64,000 nt of DNA from Rosellinia necatrix (taxonomy: Eukaryota; Ascomycota; Sordariomycetes; Xylariales; Xylariaceae), in NCBI GenBank assembly GCA_021209875.1, contig JAGYVD010000001.1, positions 2,976,001-3,040,000 of the forward strand, written 5' to 3'. Of the stretch, positions 55,725 through 64,000 are shown one piece after another. The notes beneath the pieces were generated by a model that did not search any database, had not been told where the DNA came from, and saw only the letters and a program-made list of their open reading frames with translations. Every line of letters begins with the position of its first letter. Position 1 is the first letter of the stretch. The position numbers and the translations under genes are program-made.

Positions 55725-57173
55725 ATGGCGGACGAAATACGACCTTACACCATCCACGTTCCGGACGCGGACCTCGAGGACTTGCGCGAGCGGCTGCGGC
55801 GCACGCGGTTCCCGGACGAGCTGGAAGGTGCCGGCGCGGACATGGGGACGCCGCTGGCGGAGGTGAAGCGGCTGGCGGCGCACTGGGCGGGGGCGTACGA
55901 CTGGCGGCGGGCGGAGGCGGCACTCAACGCGCTGCCGCAGTTCACGACGACGCTGGGGGCGGAGGGGTTCGAGGCGCGCGAGGTGCACTTCGTGCACGCG
56001 CGCAGCCCGCGGGCGGACGCGACGCCGCTGCTGTTCGTGCACGGCTGGCCGGGCTCGTTCCTCGAGGCGACCAAGATCCTGGGCCCGCTGACGGACCCGG
56101 GGGATGCCTCGGCGCCGGCGTTCCACGTGGTCGCGCCGTCGCTGCCCGGGTACGGGTTCTCCGAGGGGCCGCGGGCGCGCGGCTTCGGCCTCGACCAGCA
56201 CGCCGAGGTGCTACACCGCCTTATGCTGCGCCTAGGCTACGACGAGTACGCCACCCAGGGCGGCGACTGGGGCTGCCTCATCACGCGCGCCATGGGCCGC
56301 CGCTATGCGCCCCGCCACCTCAAGGTCCAGCACCTCAACCTCGACCACTACCCCCGCCCCTCCCTGCGCCGGAACCCCCTCACCTTCCTGCGCACCATGC
56401 TCGCCGCCCTCATCACCGGCTTCTCCGAGCGGGACAGGAAGGGATTCGAGCGCACGAAGTGGTTCAGGGAGGAGGGCTCGGGTTATTTCAGCAGTATAGA
56501 TTCCTCTCTCTTTCTCCTCTCCCCCCTTTCCCCCTTTTCGTCATTTCTAAAATACCCACTCTTTCAGAGGGGGTTTTTTTTTTTTGTCGCTAGAGAGAGC
56601 TATCAGCGTAGCGAATCGCGTCACCTCCAGGCTTTGTCCCTTAGATTAGATTGGCTCACCTAACTAACCCCGAACCATTTCCTCGCCGACACAGTTCAGA
56701 GCACGCGCCCTCAAACAATCGGCTACGGGCTGACGGACTCGCCGGCGGCCCTGCTGGGGTGGATCTACGAGAAGCTGACGGATTGGACGGACGCGTACCC
56801 GTGGACGGCGGACGAGGTGTGCACGTGGATCTCGATCTATTGGTTCTCGACGGCCGGGCCGCGCGCGGCCGTACAGCTGTACTACGAGATGGCGCACGCG
56901 AAAAAGAACGCAGAGAAGCCGGGATCGGATGCCGACGACCTCATGGCCTGGCAGGACGTCAAGGTCGGCCTCGGCCACTTCCCGCGCGACGTGCTGCTGC
57001 TGCCGCCGGCGTGGGCCCACGTCCTCGGCCACGTCGTCTACGAGAAGGACCACGAGACCGGCGGCCACTTCGCCGCCTGGGAGAACCCGGACGGCATCGT
57101 CGGCGACCTCAGGGCCATGTTCGGGGAGGGCGGGGGCGCGAGGGGCGCCGTTAAGGTTAAGGAGGGGTCGTGA
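55725..57173 (+). CDS. Epoxide hydrolase (microsomal type, EHN domain)
   Basis: Alpha/beta-hydrolase predicted to open epoxides to diols. Two exons (55725-56493, 56695-57173) give 415 residues. Residues 1-110 form the EHN N-terminal domain (IRPYTIHVPDADLEDLRERLRRTRFPDE, then HWAGAYDWRRAEAALNALPQF). The oxyanion motif is LLFVHGWPGSF. The nucleophile Asp is in YATQGGDWGCLITRAM (about residue 187), and the His in ETGGHFAAWENPD near the C-terminus. A second Tyr-containing lid lies in between. The intron (201 bases, with a T9 run) joins YFS to IQSTRPQTIGYGLTDSP, the conserved substrate-binding loop. Very GC-rich exons. No membrane anchor is seen at the N-terminus, unlike animal microsomal enzymes. 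Role could be detoxification or secondary metabolism; neighbours do not decide. Confidence 0.9.
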
Positions 57174-58805
57174 AGCGAAGTGGATTGCGAGGGGGTCCGA
57201 GGGGGGGCGAGTAGTGGTGGTGGTGGGTTCGGTTGGTCCTAGTGGGTTTTGATTCTGACCCCGGATCACGGTCCGGGCTGTACTTGCTTACTTTATTTTG
57301 GCTTCGGGTTTGAGATGGGTGGGAGAGTAGTGGCTTGTAGGAGGATGAATCATGCTTGGCATACCCGGGTAACGTTGCGCAGATAATGTACACTCGTGCT
57401 GCGACATGGTAGGTGGAATCATTGCATATCGTTTCAATATTGCCTCTTCATTTGTGTCGTTGTTGAATCAGGGGGTATTCCTTCCATTGAGTGAGTCGGC
57501 GTCAATTGCGTCAGGGATAACCGCGGTTTGGGAAAAGGGGGAAGATGTAATATGGGCCACAACCACCGAGACTTGGGAGCACGTGTTGAAAGAGTAGGTA
57601 AGTGACGCAAACGGCTGAAAATAGGGGATTCGTAGAAAAGTAGACGCTATCCCCGAAGTTCAAACCCACCCCCCTCTCTCCCTTCCCTCCCCAAAGATAT
57701 TCTCGTGGATATAAAGCCTGGTATTAGGACCCTAAATCACTAGATGACGATGGTCATCGCCTCTTGTTGATATTGGCTTGCTACCTCTTGGTACGTATCG
57801 TGCCTTGGGTGACGACTGAAAGGGCATTCACTTAAATAGTAAGCCGTAGGTAAGTAGTCCAGGGGGTGTGTAAGCAGGTACTTAAGCTAATTGTTATTTA
57901 TAGGAAGGGCCGTTAAGATAGGCCCAGATATTGATATGTGCTAACAAAACTTAAATAGGGGTTCACTTCCACCGGAGTAGGTACCTCGTTCCTTTTGATG
58001 TTCCGTGCTCTTTTTTTATATCGTATGTGCTGAGTGTCCTTCTACTTTGCTTCTCACAGGTATTGGGATGTGACCTATAGCCATGTTTAGGCTGGCCTGT
58101 GGTGCTTTTGACATTGCTCTGTGTGCTACCACAAAGCGAAGCCTAGCTACACCACATTGGACCAAGGTGACAGTGACAACGTAGCATGGTGACAATTTAT
58201 CGCTAAATTTAAATTATTCTGAGCCTTTTACTCCTTGTAGTGTTACCCTAAGCGTGTGAGGCGCCCAGCATGCGCCCATGGGGTGCGGTGTTGGAATTAT
58301 CACCGCCAATATGCGATTTCAGAAAGTGTGTAGTATGCTGCCACGGCTGATTTCCTGCGTAGATGAAGTGATAATGACGAGATTTTTTATGTGTCAATTT
58401 AAAGCTATAATATGTTTTGTTGCATTAAGGAGCGGCATTGAGAATGAGGAGTTCTGGAATCGCCAACCCGATCGCCGACGATGCTTGTTTGTGACGCCAC
58501 ACAACAAAATAGAGAGCGCACGAGGAGAATCTCATGTTACCCATGGCAAAGTAGTCTATTCGTTTCTTTCCGCATCAGAGCGAGGAACCTATGGCCATTG
58601 TCTCACTAACGTAAATCATGCCACTTTCCACGACTTTCGCTCCGCAAGATTACAATCAAGCCATGTGGTCTACATATCTTAACATATACGCATGGCTTAC
58701 ATCAAAGGAGGCACCTAAGATTGTCAGTATTTTGCAACTGTTCTTACCTTCATTCTTGAAACCCCCGTGACCTCTCAAAACTACCGCCTACATTTACGAA
58801 CTAGT
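57174..58805. other. Intergenic upstream of acyltransferase
   Basis: 1.6 kb. TAGGTA-type motifs at 57845-57885 and 57975. A CACGTG at 57580-57585. An open frame at 58278-58682 lacks protein-like features. No gene recognised. Confidence 0.4.
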
Positions 58806-60462
58806 ATGATCAAGTTGTCTGAGTGGCTACGGCTTGGTAGAGCTGATATCTCCGCGAGCTATCGCATCCTCGGCAATCACTATGATCAGTTTGAGAATGA
58901 AGAAGGGGGTGAAGAGGTGTTTAATTCCAGCCCCGAATATCCTGTATTGCCTGCCGACATAAGGACAGCTACACGACAACCACGTTTCCATCAACGGTTT
59001 CGCAAGCTCAAGATCCTCCTTCCGAGCTTCTTATATACAACATCTATTACTGGCAATCTAAAAACATCGCGGCCGACAGCTTGGCTTGGTAAGTTTACCC
59101 ATCTTAAATGTTCTCATCCCGGAAACGAAACTGAGAAATGCAAGATGGCCTGCGTGGGGTTGCGGCACTGTTCGTGGTCCTACACCATATGTCGCTAATC
59201 TGGTTTCCCTGGAACATCCACAACGGCTGGACTAATGGCAATGACCACCTAATCCAGCTTCCCATCGTCCGATTGGCAGTGTCGGGCCCGGCGAATGTCA
59301 TGATCTTCTTCGTCATTTCGGGGTTTGCGCTCAGCCTGAGCTCCTTGCGTCTGATCCGGAAGGACCAGCACCTCAAAATGTACCAAGGCCTGGCGTCCTC
59401 CATCTTCCGTCGCCACTCGAGGCTGTTCCTCCCGGCCGTCATCCTCTGCGCCCCGGCCCCGGTCATCACGTATCTCGGCGGTTATGAAACCGGGAAAGCC
59501 ACGCGCGACGGCGGCGACGGCGGCGGCGCCGCGATACAGCCGATGAACCCGCCCCGCTTCGACACGATCTGGGCCCAATTCGGCCACTACGTCCAGACCC
59601 TGATAGCCATCTCCGACGTGTACGAGCCCACGGGGCTCAACTGGGCCTACGGCGACTCCCTGTGGACCCTGCCGATCGAGTTCAGCAGCTCGCTGGTCGT
59701 GTTCACCCTGCTGCTCGCGCTGTCGAGGTGCACGACCCGCGCACGCGTCACCATCACGTCATGCGTCGCGTCCTACTCGTTCTGGTACTTCCACTGGGCC
59801 GAGTTCCTGTTCACCGGCGGCATGCTCGTCGCCGAGGCGAGCCTCTGGTCCCGGCAACCGACCGCCGCCGCCGAGGCCCCGGGGGCCTGGCGGGGCAACG
59901 GGCGATGCTGGGCGCGGCGGGGGTAGAGCACTGGGGGGGCATAGACCCTCGGCGCGGCGCGGCCGGGCGGTGCGCCGGGCTTGCGGCGTCGCCGCGTTTC
60001 TCGCGGCGCTGTTCGTCCTCAGCATGCCGGACCAGGGCCGGGGGGGCCGCGGATAGCTACGGCTTCGCGCCCCTGGTCGGGCTGATCCCCGGCCGCTTCC
60101 ACGCCGCCGGGGCCGCGGACTACTTCTGGAGACCGATCGGCGCGGTCCTCCTCGTGTTCGTCATCGATACGACCCGGCTCCTGCAGCGGATCTTCACGAC
60201 CCGGCCCGCGCAGTACCTCGGCCGCGTGTCATTCGCGCTCTACCTGGTCCATATGTACATCCTGCATAGCCTCGGCTTCCGGCTCGAGACATACTTTGCG
60301 AGACTCGGCGCGTCGGGGTCGGGCTGGGCGAGCATTGGCTCGGCTGCCGCCATCGCCTGGTGCGTCATCATCTGGGTCGCCGATGTGGGCGCGCGCTTGG
60401 TGGACGCCAATGTGGTGCGATTCACGGTGTGGGCTTATGGCACGTTGTGTAAGCCAATATAA
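58806..60462 (+). CDS. Acyltransferase 3 family membrane protein, frame broken twice
   Basis: Integral membrane O-acyltransferase-like protein (acyltransferase-3 fold, as in bacterial OafA-type enzymes); substrate unknown. Exon 1 (58806-59098) starts MIKLSEWLRLGRADISAS; the intron to 59144 restores WLDGLRGVAALFVVLHHM, the family start motif with its conserved His. Segments VMIFFVISGFALSL (FFVLSGF-type) and SSIFRRHSRLFLPAVILC (RxxR) follow, then GDSLWTLPIEFSSSLVVF. After about 59870 the reading frame changes: conserved VAAFLAALFVLSMPDQ is in a second frame and SYGFAPLVGLIPGRF through FALYLVHMYILHSLG to the stop at 60462 in a third. The second change lies at a seven-G run (60040-60046); the first is in a C/G-run-rich stretch before the stop at 59924. 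Either two one-base sequence errors or early decay; the conserved protein on both sides favours errors or very recent damage. Confidence 0.7.
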
Positions 60463-61569
60463 AAACGGCGGGACGTTGTTTATTATATTCATGGCAAGCA
60501 AGAAGGATAGTGAAGTGAAGCGTGGGGGGAAAGGGCAAAATTTAACAACTATAACTCTACGAAGAGATAAAGATGTCGACTTATAGGAGCAATGCAAATT
60601 CCTTGCATATTAGTCCCTAGGCACACTTTGTAAAGAAATATATTCTTATTGCCATTGCCAGTAGGGGAGGGAGGTACGGCCCATAGTGCTCAGTGGTTAC
60701 CCACTGCAGCGGGCTTTCATGCCAATCAATCCTCCATCCCTTCTACACTACATGCATATTGATTGATTAAGTTTAACGTCGGTACCGGGCGTTACTGTCT
60801 ACACTGTGTATAACCATGATGCCAGATCATGCCTTCGTGGGCTCATCATTACATTAATTACTGGTGGCCACTGCACCCTGGTCCTCCACACGACTGCATA
60901 ACGATTGTGCAAGGACCGATTGATCATAATGTAGGTCTGCCTTTCGCAAGGATAGGGGAAGCTATGTAGCTTTAATATAAAGCTTAGTGTACGCACAAGG
61001 AAGCCCCTGTCTCGATTATAGTGCCAGACCGCTCATATCATTCTCGAATTACACGACAGATACAACCCCCGCGCCTTTATGGCACTTTGACTAACGTTAT
61101 ACGATTCGACCCAGCTTTAGAATGTCGCCCAACGGGGGTCTCTTACATTATTCATTCTCGGCGGGTACTTTAAGCCGGACTGGACAAGCCATCTACCGAT
61201 TCTCAGTCGTTTTCACAGATAGGACGGCTCAGACAAGCCCGAAAAGCGTAGCAACTGCGAAGAATGTGACCAAACTGGACTAGAATTTACAAGCTAGCTG
61301 ATAATAGAACGAGCGATGAGGTACTGGTATCTAGGTCTATCGATGCCAATTCGATGTTGAATCTCTTCGGCAGCCCTCCCGCGAAAGCAATACCCTCTGA
61401 ACCACAATCCACCCCGACGACGACAGCCCTGATGCTAGAGCCTATAGACCCGGAAAAGGAGAATGTCAGCAACCGAACCGGACCACATTTCGGGGGGATG
61501 TAAGGACAAATCAACGTACCATGAATGTCTGATCGTCGGCGCGTCTTGCTGCAGCAGCTGCTGCTCTCT
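60463..61569. other. Intergenic, convergent
   Basis: 1.1 kb without a recognised gene. It lies between converging genes. The short open frames on the minus strand (61287-61646) overlap exon 2 of the small secreted protein in another frame and are not credible. Confidence 0.35.
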
Positions 61570-61946
61570 CTAGCAGACGGCACCGCCGTCGTTGGTGCCG
61601 TGGCAAGTGCCGCTGCCGCAGTCCTGGATCTCAGTCCATGTTCCACCCTGGCACTGGACCTGTTGTTCGTGGGAAAATATATGTATTAGCAATGGTGTCC
61701 CCGTATGTTATCTACGATGGTGGAAGGGGAGGGGGGAGGGGGAGGGGCCGGGGACTTACAACGCCAGTCCGGTCGCAGCCGCAGAACCGCCTGTCTCCGT
61801 TGGAAGCCTGGCAAGGGCTGTTGGTGCGTCGCTGATCGCCGCCGTAGCCGGCGCCGCAGGTGTCTCGGGCCTGGATGCCGGGGGCGGCCGAAGCTGAGAC
61901 CGCGGGCGGCGGCCATAAGGGTAGCAAGGATGGCGGTGACCTTCAT
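61570..61946 (-). CDS. Small secreted cysteine-rich protein, frame break in signal peptide
   Basis: Function unknown; size and pattern fit a secreted effector or antimicrobial-like protein. The ATG at 61946 opens a hydrophobic signal-peptide start (MKVTAILATLMAAA). The frame that carries the mature region is shifted by one base, with the switch in a GCC/CCC-rich stretch near 61905-61915. The mature part begins about at ARDTCGAGYGGD and continues to an intron (61759-61660) with good borders. Exon 2 (61659-61570) is QCQGGTWTEIQDCG through to a terminal Cys. Eight cysteines are seen across both exons, suggesting four disulphides. No family could be named with confidence. The frame break may be a one-base sequence error, as in the neighbouring acyltransferase, or true loss of function. 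Confidence 0.55.
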
Positions 61947-64000
61947 TGTGAGGAGTGGTGTTTGGTTATGTGGAAGTGGTAAAGAAGTTGTGTTTGTTTG
62001 TTAGGCTGGGTTGAGTCTGCTGGAGGGCTTGATGTCCAAAAGTTTAACGTCTCTGGAAGGGGAATTCATCCCATACTTATACTGATTCAGGCATCAAGAT
62101 CAACGTCTCCCCCCGCCCCCAATCGTATCATCCCACCGACGATTCTTTCATTCGTGTAGAGTTCGATCGACGCTCCGCCCGACGTTGAGAGGTAGGACAG
62201 GACGCAGGGATGAGGCGCCAATGACCAGCTACATCCGAGTTGAATGGCGGTCCGTTCATACTTACTTTCTTTTTCATTGGTTTTGCATTGAACCGCGAGC
62301 TTCCAGCCCGACAGATCGAGATTTCGTCTGATCCTTTTCGTCTATAGACCCTGGCTTCTTGCTCTGGATTCGGATCTATGCTGGTAAGACACTTCATCAC
62401 GAGCGGCACAGGCAGATCATTGCTTGACAACGTCTGGTCTGGCTCGATTGATCGCGTGTCACACCCGTTGTCCAGTGCCGAGCGTGTGTGGTATTGCAAG
62501 GTTACGTTTCTGGCAGCCTTCTTGATGGGGGCTGCAATACCATCGCGATGACACGTCCGATTGCTTTGCAGCTCAAGGACGCACTGTGGCCGGCGGACAC
62601 ACGAGATGTTGACTCAAGCAATACGGCGTGTCGCATTTTACTACCAAGACGGCTCCGCAATTCACCGCCGCCAATCGACACTGCCGTCTGGGGCTCTTTG
62701 CCGGTTGCATGGGTCATAACTTAGTAAGAATATGCCGATGACGACTTCCGTAAGCTTATGTTGCCAGAGTTACCTCAAAGAGTTCTCCACGCCCTCAGAC
62801 AATGGAGATCATCTTTCCCTCGCCACGCGTTGTTCCTGGCCTCAACGGCACAGCGCTGCAAGTAGTGCTTGGTTCATTGCCGGTTAACCAGCGGATCGAC
62901 GCCGAGCTGAAGAAATAGGAGTTAGAAGGTAAAAACCGAGCATTGATTGGCCACTGACTGTGCCGGTAAGCAGGACGATGGTAATATTTATGACGTACAA
63001 AGTGGAACAATGGTGGTGGCCATGTCGACGAATGGATTATGCGACTTCTGATGACAGGCGCCGGCGCATGGGGGATCCATCTTTATTTTAGGAATGGAAA
63101 AAGAATTCCTCTCCTTCTCCTGTCGCATTGTTTGTTGTGTTCCTTTTTGCCGCCGATGTAAGGTCGAAGAGTGGAAGGCCTGGTCCGATTCCGACGACCC
63201 TGTAGACGTTGAGCAGCTTGCTAAGAATGGGGTAAGATCTGCAACAAGTCCTACGATGGATCCGCAATAACCGGGCATAAGCAACCGGGATTCGGTTGCC
63301 AGTTATTTCGGTGAAGGGGAGAGATTCTGTTTTTTCCTTTTTTTCTTTTCACTTGATGAATAGAAAGAAATGAATCAGAAGACCGAAACGAAGCTCAGCA
63401 AGAATTATCATATCTAAAGATTGAGAGACAAGAACGCACATATTACCGAAACATGGTGTTTGTTCTCAATGAGGCTCTTACGCGAATAGGACAATCGAAG
63501 TACCCTGCTACCTTTTGATTGGCTGTTGCATTCTACTAAAACTGGATCGCCCAAAGTTTTGAATCGCAGGTACACTAATCTTAAGAGACAGAAAACTCTA
63601 AATAACCACCAGTTCTAAAGTGGCCTGATATTTGGATATGAGCTAGATACAGTTGGTCGTTTGGACAAGATACTAGAATAGACCAGTGAGTGCTGAACAA
63701 GGTGTCACGGTGTAATAGGGCATATAACCGTTATCAACCCAGAAGGTCATAACGGTCTTGTTTTTATCGTAACACAGATCCAATAAACTAAGCGATAACC
63801 ACCTACTCACTATTGAACCTTCCTACTTACGAGTTTGATGAAATAGATAAGGATGTAGATATAGCTTGGAAACGAAGCACCTAATTCTAGAAGCCACCCA
63901 GATCATAGCTTTACTGCCAGGGAAAAACGGAACTACTATTAATCCCTGGGATAATTATATTGGGATGTATACGTGACGACGGATGAGTAGATGGGGATTG
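61947..64000. other. Terminal region without recognised genes
   Basis: Two kilobases in which I see no supported gene, RNA or repeat. Open frames such as 62128-62499 (minus) and 62488-62724 (plus) lack recognisable domains or good start/splice context. The last 700 bases are AT-rich. The promoter of the small secreted protein should lie just above 61946. Confidence 0.35.

Noticed and set aside
58278..58682. Open frame of 134 codons upstream of the acyltransferase
   Set aside because: No recognisable domain, signal or repeat; AT-rich intergenic composition.
62128..62499. Minus-strand open frame of 123 codons near the right end
   Set aside because: Polar, non-domain translation with no supporting splice or start context.

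Overview
The window is nuclear DNA of a filamentous ascomycete, most likely a Sordariomycete. Genes carry short GT-AG introns with CTAAC/CTAAT-like branch sites. Ascomycete housekeeping genes are present (THO2, RRP1, MET2, LCB4, PCP1-type rhomboid, P5C dehydrogenase), and one tRNA gene is split by an intron. Intergenic DNA is AT-richer and peppered with a degenerate TAGGTA/TACCTA motif. I joined exons by hand from conserved motifs and phase. Every multi-exon model gives one uninterrupted frame, except the acyltransferase at 58806-60462 and the small secreted protein at 61570-61946.

Layout. 133-16713: a very intron-rich adenylosuccinate synthetase (-), divergent from RRP1 (+); then LCB4-type sphingoid base kinase, a thioesterase-like protein and THO2, all (-). 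18081-24140: MET2 homoserine O-acetyltransferase (+) and a phosphate:H+ symporter (+). 24141-28246: gene-poor, with the broken 3' part of a membrane protein. 28247-37691: an unknown three-exon gene (+), a cyclin-fold protein (-), dihydroorotase (-) divergent from a second adenylosuccinate synthetase (+), and a tRNA-Asp with an intron (-). 38293-41419: two low-complexity hypothetical proteins. 42925-57173: vacuolar carboxypeptidase S-like peptidase, mitochondrial rhomboid, PhoD-like phosphatase, P5C dehydrogenase and epoxide hydrolase, all (+). 58806-61946: an acyltransferase-3 family membrane protein with broken frame, and a small cysteine-rich secreted protein. 61947-64000: no gene seen.

The most unusual content is nucleotide metabolism. 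There are two diverged adenylosuccinate synthetases (18 and 12 exons, one with an 11-base micro-exon) and an eight-exon dihydroorotase. Dihydroorotase and the second synthetase share a 1.6 kb divergent promoter holding two CACGTG palindromes. All three keep their catalytic motifs after splicing and look functional, but they have far more introns than their neighbours. Three of these introns appear to use GC-AG borders. Whether they form a specialised purine/pyrimidine unit, a target-duplication resistance device or simply old paralogues cannot be decided from sequence alone. The other genes are ordinary primary-metabolism or cell-biology genes without an obvious shared pathway.
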